Shown piece after piece: positions 19,256 to 26,755 of a stretch of 64,000 nt of DNA. The DNA is from Comamonadaceae bacterium (GTDB taxonomy: Bacteria; Pseudomonadota; Gammaproteobacteria; Burkholderiales; Burkholderiaceae_C). Made by a program: the position numbers and the translations under genes. The stretch spans positions 1 to 64,000 of the forward strand of contig JAIXUC010000026.1 of NCBI GenBank assembly GCA_027483665.1. The letters run 5' to 3'. The first letter of the stretch is position 1. Each line of letters begins with the position of its first letter. The notes beneath the pieces were generated by a model, which was not told where the DNA came from, searched no databases, and saw nothing but the letters and a program-made list of their open reading frames with translations.

Positions 19256-19768
19256 TCAGAGGGAGCGGTTCTCTGGATCGCTTGATGTGGGAAGCGCAGT
19301 GCCCGCCGCAGTAACACCATAGCGCCGATGCGCCGCCGCCACTTGGCTTTGCTCGGTGGTTTCCGACGCATACAGCCGGTAGCTGGGGGCCAAGACCAGC
19401 TCGACCGCTGTGGCCGTGATCACCAGCACGCTATGGATCGGGAACCTGGGGCCCGCCATCTCCAACAGCTGTGCAGCCCATTGTGCAAAGCCCGGGTCGT
19501 TCTTCCCCACGTTCTGCGCCGTGCCCAAGACTTTGTAGCCCTTCTGCACAAACACATCCACGAAGGTCAGGCAAACCTTGGCACCTTGACCGATGTTCCT
19601 GGCGCTCTTGGGCGAGGCGATGTTGGCCACGACCAAGTGCGCGCCGTCAAACACCGCGAAGATTTCTTTGGGCGAGACATTGGGCTGGCCAGCAACATCC
19701 ACGGTCGCCAGCCAGCACAGGACGCTGTTTTTGGCGGCTTGAACAACTTCTTCAGTGAGCAGCGTCAT
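19256..19768 (-). CDS. Pyridoxamine 5'-phosphate oxidase-family (FMN-binding) protein
   Basis: 170 residues from the ATG at 19768, which overlaps the toxin gene's stop as ATGA. The sequence fits the split-barrel flavin-binding fold of small PNPOx-like proteins: SVLCWLATVDVAGQPNVSPKEIF at the N-terminus, then ARNIGQGAKVCLTFVDVFVQKGYKVLGTA. These proteins bind FMN or F420 and often reduce small molecules; no substrate can be assigned. The four-base overlap places it in the same transcript as the toxin-antitoxin pair. Confidence 0.85.
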   Translation of the reverse strand: MTLLTEEVVQAAKNSVLCWLATVDVAGQPNVSPKEIFAVFDGAHLVVANIASPKSARNIGQGAKVCLTFVDVFVQKGYKVLGTAQNVGKNDPGFAQWAAQLLEMAGPRFPIHSVLVITATAVELVLAPSYRLYASETTEQSQVAAAHRRYGVTAAGTALPTSSDPENRSL

Positions 19769-20181
19769 GATGAAAGGTGAGATGACCAGAATTTGAGCGC
19801 GCAATGCTTCGCTGCATGCGCGAAGTCTTTGTCGGTGCTCAGCAGAACCGCCTCATGCCTGATGCACAGCTGCGCGATGAGCGCATCAACCGTACCCAGC
19901 TGCACGCCTGCCCTGCGGCATGTGTTTCTGAGATTTGCTGCGGCAATGTGGTCTGCGCGATCTGGTTGAATCAGCCCGAGCGTTGCGAAGCGCTCGACGA
20001 TCTGCTCGCCCGCCTTGGGGCCTGCGAATCCTTGAAGAAGCTCCTGCAGGACTAGGCCAGTCGTCACGACGACATCTGCGCCGCTGAGCGCGTCTTTCAG
20101 AGCCTGTACCTCGGGCCCTTCGGTCTGGGCATCGCGCCTGAGCGCAAGCGACCAAACGCTGGTGTCGACAAAGATCGTCAC
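19765..20181 (-). CDS. VapC-like PIN-domain ribonuclease toxin
   Basis: 138 residues from a GTG that overlaps the antitoxin stop as GTGA. All four acidic positions of the PIN RNase site are visible: Asp in IFVDTSVWSL, Glu in LQELLQGF, Asp in GTVDALIAQL and Asp in LSTDKDF. Such toxins cleave tRNA or rRNA when freed from the antitoxin. The gene is preceded by a VapB-type antitoxin and overlaps a PNPOx-family gene downstream. An upstream extension of the frame is rejected because it would run inside the antitoxin gene. Confidence 0.9.
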   Translation of the reverse strand: MTIFVDTSVWSLALRRDAQTEGPEVQALKDALSGADVVVTTGLVLQELLQGFAGPKAGEQIVERFATLGLIQPDRADHIAAANLRNTCRRAGVQLGTVDALIAQLCIRHEAVLLSTDKDFAHAAKHCALKFWSSHLSS

Positions 20182-20378
20182 TTGCGGGATCGCTCGGCTT
20201 TGTAGTCGTAGGACGTGTCCCACTCCAGCTTGCCCAGCAGGTCGAGCACGCGCTTTTGCTGCCGCCGCGCGATGAACTCCTGAAGCGCCTTGGTCACAGC
20301 GGCCTTCTTCGTGCGCTCCCCGCTGACCTCTAAGGCGCGGTCCAAAAGATCCGGGTCGATAGCAAGGTTGGTGGCCAT
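20178..20378 (-). CDS. VapB-like antitoxin
   Basis: 66 residues. The N-terminal part (NLAIDPDLLDRALEVSG) is a ribbon-helix-helix-like DNA-binding segment with the VapB-family pattern, followed by the helix KKAAVTKALQEFIARRQQ. The C-terminal tail (WDTSYDYKAERSRK) would wrap the PIN toxin. AAGGAG stands just before the ATG at 20378. It is the first gene of a three-gene overlapping operon: antitoxin, toxin, flavin-binding protein. Confidence 0.9.
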   Translation of the reverse strand: MATNLAIDPDLLDRALEVSGERTKKAAVTKALQEFIARRQQKRVLDLLGKLEWDTSYDYKAERSRK

Positions 20379-20389
20379 GTGCGTCTCCT

Positions 20390-20407
20390 TGTGTGGGAGT
20401 CTACACA
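20390..20407 (-). promoter_or_regulatory. Candidate autoregulatory operator of the toxin-antitoxin operon
   Basis: An inverted repeat TGTGT-N8-ACACA lies 12-29 bases upstream of the antitoxin start. VapB-type antitoxins commonly repress their own promoters through such short palindromes. Confidence 0.35.
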
Positions 20408-20473
20408 GACCGCCCCTCACCGACGTAATCGGCCTTATCGGCCTTACCGGTCATGCAAAGTGCGCAGAGACCA

Positions 20474-20830
20474 TCAGCCCTCGATTGCCGACATTTCAAG
20501 CGCGTAGTGCTTCTGAACAAAGCCGAACGGGTAGGCCTTGCAGCCCAAGAGCCGCAGCGAGACATCGCCCGGCAGTGGCCCAAACAGCGGGCGGCCCGCG
20601 CCTAGCAAAACCGGAATGACCGTGATGGTCAGCTCAGAAATGAGTCCAGCGGCCAAAAAAGACTGAATCACCGCGCCGCCGTCCAAATACAGCGACCGAT
20701 GCCCCTGTGCCGCAGCCTTGGCGAGCAGTGCAGCCGGCGCATCGTGCGACAACTGAACCGAGGGCGGTGTGCCGGCTGGTGGCGATGAAGACGTGGCAGG
20801 TGGGTGCATCAGGGGCACTGGGTTCTTCAC
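20474..20830 (-). pseudogene. 5'-truncated dihydrofolate-reductase-like (RibD C-terminal) remnant
   Basis: The 118-codon open stretch matches only the C-terminal half of small dihydrofolate-reductase/RibD-C proteins: GHRSLYLDGGAVIQSFLAAGLISELTITVIPVLLGAGRPLFGP and the ending FGFVQKHYALE. The NADPH-binding N-terminal half (usually beginning with a SLDGFIA-like motif) is absent. The first 27 residues are Pro/Ser-rich and unlike the family, and an in-frame stop stands two codons before the first possible GTG. I read it as a decayed fragment. A short functional protein is unlikely. Confidence 0.65.
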
Positions 20831-20888
20831 TTTTCAAAACACCAAGCTGCACGTCACTGAAGCAAGCGACTGAGCGCGCGGCTGATAC

Positions 20889-20920
20889 AAAAGGCCCGGC
20901 ACGCTTGCGCGCGCCGGGCC
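20889..20920 (-). terminator. Strong intrinsic terminator of the Cys-pair peptide gene
   Basis: On the minus strand a 12-bp stem (GGCCCGGCGCGC with GCGTGCCGGGCC, one G-U pair) closes a GCAA tetraloop and is followed by TTTTG. It lies 23 bases past the stop of the 42-codon gene and ends its transcript. Confidence 0.85.
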
Positions 20921-20942
20921 CAGTTTCAGTTAGCTGAAGCAC

Positions 20943-21071
20943 TTACATACAGCAAGGCAAACCAATGCAGCACGCCGCACCAACGACACAGCAAGCGCCT
21001 GCAGCCATGACTTTGCCTGACGAAGCAGCTACCAAAAGAACCGAAATTAACTTAGCCAGTTTTGATTTCAT
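20943..21071 (-). CDS. Exported cysteine-pair micropeptide (42 residues), unrecognised
   Basis: A 42-codon gene. Residues 1-23 form a textbook signal peptide: MKSKLAK, the hydrophobic core LISVLLVAASSG, then a VMA-A type cleavage site. The mature part is about 19 residues, AGACCVVGAACCIGLPCCM, with three CC pairs spaced by VVGAA and IGLP. GAGG stands five bases before the ATG and a strong terminator follows, so the gene is supported as real. I know no family with this pattern. Possible roles are metal binding, a disulfide-rich secreted peptide or a substrate of neighbouring peptide-modifying enzymes; none is shown. AGAC just before the first CC is a poor lipobox. Confidence 0.75.
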   Translation of the reverse strand: MKSKLAKLISVLLVAASSGKVMAAGACCVVGAACCIGLPCCM

Positions 21072-21334
21072 ATGAACCTCACAGAGTTGATTTGAGAAAC
21101 AGGTTTTTGGTCAAACTGACTTGGGTGGACGCCATATCTGCGCCGCCAGTTGCTCGAGCGGAGAGAACCTTGACTCGGGATAAGTCGGACTCCTGAGATC
21201 ACGATGAACTGCGTTTTCTGGTGAGCCCAGGGCCGTCAAACCCACACAGGGCCGGATGCTAACGCCCTCAACTCAGGCCTGCCGATTGAACAAAACAACC
21301 GACTCAGTTAGCAGGATGTAGCTCGGCAATTGGA
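21072..21334. other. Non-coding gap upstream of the micropeptide gene
   Basis: About 263 bases without a credible gene. On the minus strand a TTGACC (21109-21114) could be a -35 element for the micropeptide gene, but no good -10 follows. An 18-codon open stretch beginning in this gap ends just before the micropeptide ribosome-binding site. I see no strong terminator after the alpha-E gene, so read-through into the micropeptide gene is possible. Confidence 0.4.
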
Positions 21335-22297
21335 TCAAGCCGCTCCAGCTGGCACCAAGAAATCCCGGCTAATCCGTCCGCCCAACTCATTCACACGGTC
21401 CAGAAACTGGGTGAGGAATGCGTGTAGGCCCGTGGCCAAGATTTCGTCGATGCGGCCGTATTGCAGGTCTGCGCGCAGTTTGCCGGCGCGACGCAGGGTT
21501 TCTTGGGATTGGTCGTTGGCCACCATGGCGAGGTTGCTCACCACTTCGTTCAGGCTGGCGTGCAGCGAGCGGGGCATGTCGGCGCGCAAGATCAGCAGTT
21601 CTGCGACGCGCTCGGGCTTGATGACGTCGCGGTAGACCTTGCGGTAAATCTCGAAGCCAGAGACGGACCGAAGAATGGCGCTCCAGTGGTAGAAGTCATA
21701 TTCCTGGTCGCGCTCGCTGGCGGTGCCGAAGAAGTCGCTCTGCACGGCGTGGAATTTCACATCCACCAGGCGCGCGGTGTTGTCGGCGCGTTCCAGGAAG
21801 GTGCCCAGGCGCATGAAGTGCAGCGCTTCGTCCATGAGCATGGTGCCCACGGTGACGCCGCGTGACAGGTGCGAGCGGAATTTCACCCACTCAAAAAACT
21901 GGCCAGGGTCGCGCTCAAATTCGCCAATGCGCAGCATGCGGTTGATTTCCAGCCAGGTTTGGTTTTGCGTTTCCCAAGCCTCGGTGGTGAGCGAGCCGCG
22001 CACGGCGCGGGCGTTTTCTCGGGCGGCGCGCAGGCAAGAGACGATGGATGAAGGGTTGTCTTCGTCGCGCACCATGAACTGCATGACGCGCTGCGGGTCG
22101 ATGTCGCCGTGCTTCTTGGAGTAAGCGGGCAACAACTCGCTGATGGACAGCAAACCTTGCCAGCCCACCTCGGCCACGGCGCTGGACTGCGGCAACAAAG
22201 AAGTTTGGTAGTTCACATCCAACATGCGGGCGGTGTTCTCTGCGCGCTCGGTGTAGCGCGACATCCAGAACAAGTGGTCGGCGGTTCTAGACAGCAT
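21335..22297 (-). CDS. Alpha-E domain protein
   Basis: A 320-residue all-alpha protein of the alpha-E (COG2307) family, marked by LSRTADHLFWMSRYTERAENTARMLDV at the N-terminus and a second similar helix, HFMRLGTFLERADNTARLVDVKFHAV, in the middle. These proteins occur almost only beside circularly permuted ATP-grasp and transglutaminase genes. They were proposed from comparative genomics to take part in peptide-bond formation or tagging, with no firmly assigned reaction. It starts 14 bases after the ATP-grasp gene. A paralogous domain is fused to an ATP-grasp at 30399-33074. Confidence 0.93.
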   Translation of the reverse strand: MLSRTADHLFWMSRYTERAENTARMLDVNYQTSLLPQSSAVAEVGWQGLLSISELLPAYSKKHGDIDPQRVMQFMVRDEDNPSSIVSCLRAARENARAVRGSLTTEAWETQNQTWLEINRMLRIGEFERDPGQFFEWVKFRSHLSRGVTVGTMLMDEALHFMRLGTFLERADNTARLVDVKFHAVQSDFFGTASERDQEYDFYHWSAILRSVSGFEIYRKVYRDVIKPERVAELLILRADMPRSLHASLNEVVSNLAMVANDQSQETLRRAGKLRADLQYGRIDEILATGLHAFLTQFLDRVNELGGRISRDFLVPAGAA

Positions 22298-22311
22298 CTG
22301 GTTACTCCAGT

Positions 22312-23745
22312 TCAGATTTCGAGGATCCAGGTGTCTTTGGTGCCGCCGCCTTGAGACGAATTGACCACCAGCGAGCCTTCTTTCAGCGCCACGCGGGTCA
22401 GCCCGCCCGGCACCATTTGCACGGTTTTTCCAGACAGCACGAAGGGCCGCAGGTCGATGTGGCGCGGTGCCACACCAGACTCCACAAACGTCGGGCAGGT
22501 AGACAGGCTGAGCGTGGGCTGGGCGATGTAGCCGCCGGGGTTGGCTTTGATGGCGGCTCGGAAGTCTTCAATTTCCTGCTTCGTGGCAGCAGGCCCCACC
22601 AACATGCCGTAGCCGCCGGCACCGTGCACCTCCTTCACGACTAGGTCTTTGAGGTTGTCCAGCACGTATTTCAGGTCGTCTGGCTTGCGGCACATGTGTG
22701 TGCGCACGTTGTGCAGGATGGGCTTTTCGCCGAGGTAGAAGCCAATCATGTCCGGCACGTAGGGGTAGATGGACTTGTCGTCTGCCACGCCCGTGCCAAT
22801 GGCGTTGCACAGCGCCACGTTGCCTGCGCGGTAGACATCCAGCAGGCCTTCGCAGCCCAGCGTGGAGTCGGCTCTGAAGACCGATGGGTCCAGGAAGTCG
22901 TCGTCCACGCGGCGGTAGATCACGTCCACCCGGCGCGGGCCGCGCGTGGTGCGCATGTAGACGAACTTGTCGCGCACAAACAGGTCTTGCCCTTCGACCA
23001 GCTCGATACCCATCTGCTGCGCCAAAAAGGCGTGCTCGAAGTAGGCGCTGTTGTACATGCCGGGGGTCAGCAGCACGACCACGGGCTCTGCCGTGGTGGC
23101 CGGGCTGGAGGCGCGCAGGGTTTCCAGCAGCAAGTCGGGGTAGTGCGCCACGGGGGCCACTTTGTAGGTGTTGAACAGCTCGGGGAAGAGCCGCATCATC
23201 ATCTTGCGGTCTTCTAGCATGTAGCTCACGCCGCTGGGCACGCGCAGGTTGTCTTCCAGCACGTAGTACTCGCCCTCACCTTCAGAGTTCGGCGCACGCA
23301 CGATGTCAATGCCGGCAATGTGCGAGTAAATGCCGCCCGGCACGTCCACACCCATCATCTCTGGGCGGAACTGCGCGTTGTTGAGCACCTGCTCAGCCGG
23401 AATCAGCCCGGCTTTGATGATTTCCTGGCCGTGGTAGACGTCGTGAATGAAGCGGTTGAGTGCGGTCACGCGCTGCACCAGCCCGCGCTCCATGCGCTCC
23501 CACTCGTCGGCTGGAATGACGCGGGGGATCACGTCAAAAGGAATGAGGCGCTCGGTGCCTGCGCCGTCTTCGTCTTTCGCTCCGTACACCGCGAAGGTGA
23601 TGCCCACTCGGCGGAAGATCATTTCGGCTTCTTCGCGCCTGGCCTTCATGGTTTCGGAGGCTTGTCGCATCAGCCATTGGTCGTACGCCTGGTAGTGCGG
23701 GCGGACCGATCCGGCCACGGTGTGCATCTCATCGAAGGTGTGCAT
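22312..23745 (-). CDS. Circularly permuted ATP-grasp protein (type 2)
   Basis: 477 residues of the COG2308 family, ATP-grasp ligases with permuted domains predicted to join a carboxylate to an amine. Typical motifs are ITFAVYGAKDEDGAGTERLIPFDVIPR, IAGIDIVRAPNSEGEGEYYVLEDNLRVPSG, LLTPGMYNSAYFEHAFLAQQMGIELVEG and VVKEVHGAGGYGML. It pairs with the alpha-E gene directly downstream, giving the two-gene unit common in proteobacteria. A second copy fused to its alpha-E partner lies about 7 kb away on the other strand. The substrate is unknown. Confidence 0.94.
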   Translation of the reverse strand: MHTFDEMHTVAGSVRPHYQAYDQWLMRQASETMKARREEAEMIFRRVGITFAVYGAKDEDGAGTERLIPFDVIPRVIPADEWERMERGLVQRVTALNRFIHDVYHGQEIIKAGLIPAEQVLNNAQFRPEMMGVDVPGGIYSHIAGIDIVRAPNSEGEGEYYVLEDNLRVPSGVSYMLEDRKMMMRLFPELFNTYKVAPVAHYPDLLLETLRASSPATTAEPVVVLLTPGMYNSAYFEHAFLAQQMGIELVEGQDLFVRDKFVYMRTTRGPRRVDVIYRRVDDDFLDPSVFRADSTLGCEGLLDVYRAGNVALCNAIGTGVADDKSIYPYVPDMIGFYLGEKPILHNVRTHMCRKPDDLKYVLDNLKDLVVKEVHGAGGYGMLVGPAATKQEIEDFRAAIKANPGGYIAQPTLSLSTCPTFVESGVAPRHIDLRPFVLSGKTVQMVPGGLTRVALKEGSLVVNSSQGGGTKDTWILEI

Positions 23746-23818
23746 GGGTCGCCAAGCGGGTCAAGTTGAAACGCCCACAGCTTAGCAAGAAGCTTGCCGC
23801 CAAAAGGCGTCTGCGCTC

Positions 23819-26596
23819 TCAGCGTGGCTCGCCCAGCAAATGCGGGTGCCAGTAGCGCCGGGCCGCTGCGCGGTGGCAATGCAGCTGGTCTGGCTGCGCA
23901 CTGTTAAACCGCGCAGCGCCGCAGGTGGCCGAGTTGCGCCAGCGGATGTTGCGCTGCTGCAGGCGGGCCAGCACCTCAGGGTGCGGGTGGCCGTAGCCAT
24001 TGCGAAAGCCTGCCTGCACCAGCGCCCAGAGCGGCTGGGTGGCATCCAGCAGTGCCTCGGTGCTGCCGCTGCGGCTGCCGTGGTGCGGCAGCACCAGCAA
24101 GGTGGTGGGCGCCAGTTGGCCCAAGCTCCCCAAAGCCTGCTCCACCGATTGGTCGATGTCGCCTGTGAGCAAGGCCGATGCGCCCTTCGCCTGCACACGC
24201 AGCACGCAACTGTCGGTGTTGGTGGGCCGGTCTTTGGTGTGGGCCGGCGCGCCCGGGTGCAGCACCTCGAAAGCCACGCCATCCCACACCCAATGGGCTT
24301 GCGCGCTGTCGGCCTGACACCGCACAAAGCGCGGGTCTGCAGCCAGCACATGTTTGCCCAGCACGCCCAGAATCTGCCGAGGTGTTTGCTCGGCCAACAC
24401 CGAGGCAGCGCCGCCGATGTGGTCTTGGTCTGGGTGGCTGAGCACCAGCGTGTCCAAGGTCACCCCTTGGGCGCGCAGGTGCGGCAAGAGCACGCGCTGG
24501 CCAGCGTCGGAGCTGGGTGTCCAGCGCGGGCCGGCGTCGAACAGCAGCGCATGGTGTTGGGTTTGCACCAGCACGGCAGAACCTTGACCCACGTCGAGCG
24601 CGGTCAGCCAGAACGCGCCCTGGGCCGGGCGCTCGGGCAAAGCCAGCAGCGCGGGCAGCATCAGCCCCAAACCCAAAGCGCGCCAAGCCAAGGGCACGCG
24701 CAACGCCAGCACCAGCGCACCCAGCAGCGCCATGACAGCCCAGCCCAAGGCAGGTTGCGGCCAAGACCACAAACTCCAAGACCAATCGGCCATCGGTTTG
24801 AGCACTGCCATCAAGCCCGCCAAAGCCCAGGCCGCCAGCAGCCACAAGGGCTCCAGCGCCAGCCCCAGCAGCGCCAGTGGCGTGACGACCCAAGTCACCC
24901 AGGGAATGGCCAGTGCGTTGGCCAGCAAGCCGACCGCAGACCACTGGTGAAACCACAGCAGCACCAGCGGGGCCAAGCCCAGCGACATGCGCCACTGCTC
25001 GCGCCAATGGGCTATTCCAAATCGCTGCAGGCCAGCAGCGACGCCCTTGGCTGCAGGGACCAAGCGCTTGGTCGAAGCCCGGGCGCTGGCATCGGGTGCA
25101 TCGCCGTTCAGGCGGGTCGCCGCCGCGAAGTCGGGCGGTGCACTCCACTCGCCGACAGCCCGGCTTGGCCCGCCAGCCATCAGCAAGCCCACGGCGACAA
25201 AGCTCAGCCAGAAGCCCGGCTGCAGCAAGGCCCACGGGTCGCCCAACACCACTGCAGCCAGCGCCAAAAGCCAGACCGCAGGCGCGGGCCAATCACGACC
25301 CGTGCCTTGCAGCCAAGCGACCACCACCAACATGAACACCGTGCGCTGCGCAGGCAAACCCCATCCGGCGAACACCGCATAACCGATGGCCAGAGCCAGG
25401 CCCAAGCACCAGCCCGCTTGCACTGCGGGTACCCAAAGGCACAGCCGCTGGCTTCGCCGCCAGGCCCAACCTACCCAGGCACGCGCTGCCCAGGCGAACA
25501 AGGTGATGTGCAGGCCAGAAATGCTCATGAGGTGGGCGACGCCTGTGGCGCGAAACACCTGCCACTCTTCGGGGCCGATGGCGGCTTGGTCGCCGCTGAC
25601 GAGTGCTGCCAAAACGCCGGCCAATGCTGGGTCATCGACGCGTTGCAGCAGGCGCTCGCGCGTGGCTTGCCTGGCGCGAGCGACCCAGTGGCCGCTGGCG
25701 GCTTGAAGCTGTTGCGCACCTGGCGGGTCTTGCCGACGCTGCGCACCGGGCGAGTCTTGCCAAGGCTGCGCACCCAGCGCAGCGGCCCGGGTGGTGCGCA
25801 CCGAACCAGTGGCGCCGATGCCGCGCTCCCACAGCCACAGCGCGCGGTCGCTGCCGTGTGGGTTGGACAGGCCGTGCGGCGGGCGCAGCCGCACCGGCAA
25901 GCGCCAACGCTGCCCGGCACTGAAGGCCTCAGGCGCTGGCGCTGAGGAGCCCCACCACCCCAGCTCGATGCGGCTGGGCCAGTTTTTGCCGGGGATGGGC
26001 TGGGGCACAGGCTGGTGTGCGGGGCCGGTTGCATCGGGGAATCCGGTGACAGGTGCCTCTGAAGCTGAGGCCGAAGATGTGGGGGCATCGTTGGTCGGGC
26101 TGACACCGTTGGATTGCGCGCCGGCCCCCAGGGGCCATGCGCGCTCAACCTTCAGAACAAATCGAATGCCGCCGCCGGGGCCGCGCAGGGGCTGCGGCAA
26201 GTCGTCCACGACGCCTTTCACCCACCAGTCGGGCGCTGCGCGGTCGTCCCACAACTCGGCGTGCCGAGCATGGGCACGCAGCTCGGTCTGCGCCCAACTG
26301 GCTGCCCCTGCCGCCAGCAAAGGCACGAGGCAAAACGCAGCCAGCAGCGCTGGGGATCCATGCGAGCGGCGCCACAACAGGCCAACGGCCAACACGCCTG
26401 CCAGCGTCACCACAGAGACCCATAAAACCGCCCAAGCCAAGCCGGCACCCAGCAACTCGGTTTGCTGCAGTTGCAGCGCCGTGCCCGAGACCATGGCCAG
26501 CGGAATGCCGCACCAAAGCGTTGCAGCCAGTGGCCGTGTGTTCAGTCGGTAGAGGCTCATCAACCATGCTAGGCAGGCATCGGCCCATGCCGACAC
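23819..26596 (-). CDS. comEC: ComEC/Rec2 DNA-uptake channel
   Basis: A 925-residue inner-membrane competence protein that passes single-stranded DNA into the cytoplasm. N-terminal helices and a DUF4131 region come first, then the multi-helix competence domain (about residues 345-660, starting GVAHLMSISGLHITLFAW). The C-terminal metallo-beta-lactamase-like domain has LDVGQGSAVLVQ, the metal motif HPDQDHIGG, LLTGDID and LPHHGSRSGS. A low-complexity linker near 160-200 and 9-residue repeats near 280-300 enlarge the periplasmic part. The exact start is uncertain (ATG 26596 or 26557). It lies between two ATP-grasp/alpha-E gene sets and is divergent from the second. Confidence 0.94.
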   Translation of the reverse strand: MSAWADACLAWLMSLYRLNTRPLAATLWCGIPLAMVSGTALQLQQTELLGAGLAWAVLWVSVVTLAGVLAVGLLWRRSHGSPALLAAFCLVPLLAAGAASWAQTELRAHARHAELWDDRAAPDWWVKGVVDDLPQPLRGPGGGIRFVLKVERAWPLGAGAQSNGVSPTNDAPTSSASASEAPVTGFPDATGPAHQPVPQPIPGKNWPSRIELGWWGSSAPAPEAFSAGQRWRLPVRLRPPHGLSNPHGSDRALWLWERGIGATGSVRTTRAAALGAQPWQDSPGAQRRQDPPGAQQLQAASGHWVARARQATRERLLQRVDDPALAGVLAALVSGDQAAIGPEEWQVFRATGVAHLMSISGLHITLFAWAARAWVGWAWRRSQRLCLWVPAVQAGWCLGLALAIGYAVFAGWGLPAQRTVFMLVVVAWLQGTGRDWPAPAVWLLALAAVVLGDPWALLQPGFWLSFVAVGLLMAGGPSRAVGEWSAPPDFAAATRLNGDAPDASARASTKRLVPAAKGVAAGLQRFGIAHWREQWRMSLGLAPLVLLWFHQWSAVGLLANALAIPWVTWVVTPLALLGLALEPLWLLAAWALAGLMAVLKPMADWSWSLWSWPQPALGWAVMALLGALVLALRVPLAWRALGLGLMLPALLALPERPAQGAFWLTALDVGQGSAVLVQTQHHALLFDAGPRWTPSSDAGQRVLLPHLRAQGVTLDTLVLSHPDQDHIGGAASVLAEQTPRQILGVLGKHVLAADPRFVRCQADSAQAHWVWDGVAFEVLHPGAPAHTKDRPTNTDSCVLRVQAKGASALLTGDIDQSVEQALGSLGQLAPTTLLVLPHHGSRSGSTEALLDATQPLWALVQAGFRNGYGHPHPEVLARLQQRNIRWRNSATCGAARFNSAQPDQLHCHRAAARRYWHPHLLGEPR
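25714..25767 (-). repeat. 27-bp tandem repeat inside comEC
   Basis: Two adjacent 27-base units, each beginning gcgcacc (25714-25740 and 25741-25767), with a partial third. In the ComEC frame they give 9-residue repeats ending in PGAQ (QPWQDSPGAQ, then RRQDPPGAQ). They lie in a Gln/Pro-rich loop outside the conserved domains and do not break the frame. Confidence 0.8.
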
Positions 26597-26755
26597 GGCC
26601 AGCGTTCTGCCTTGGCGTGGGCGCGGGACTTGCTAGGATGGGTCGCCATCACCTCAGGTGGTCGCAGCACCTCACCGCAGGTGGCTGCAGCCCATGTGTG
26701 CAGCGCGCGCTGCGCCCGGGGGCTGGGCAACCCGCCGCTTCAAACCGAGAGTCGA

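Noticed and set aside
20634-20942. Open frame beside the reductase remnant as its missing N-terminal half after a frameshift
   Set aside because: I looked for the NADPH-binding start motif and found none, and the frame runs through the micropeptide terminator.
20943-21071. Micropeptide as a lipoprotein
   Set aside because: The residues before the first Cys (AGA) lack the Leu/Val/Ile at -3 of a lipobox; VMA-A fits signal peptidase I better.
25714-25767. Tandem repeats as a CRISPR array
   Set aside because: Only two adjacent units without spacers, inside a coding frame.
23840-25945. 701-codon open frame antisense to comEC
   Set aside because: Gln/Arg/His-rich mirror frame of a GC-rich gene; comEC is complete on the other strand.
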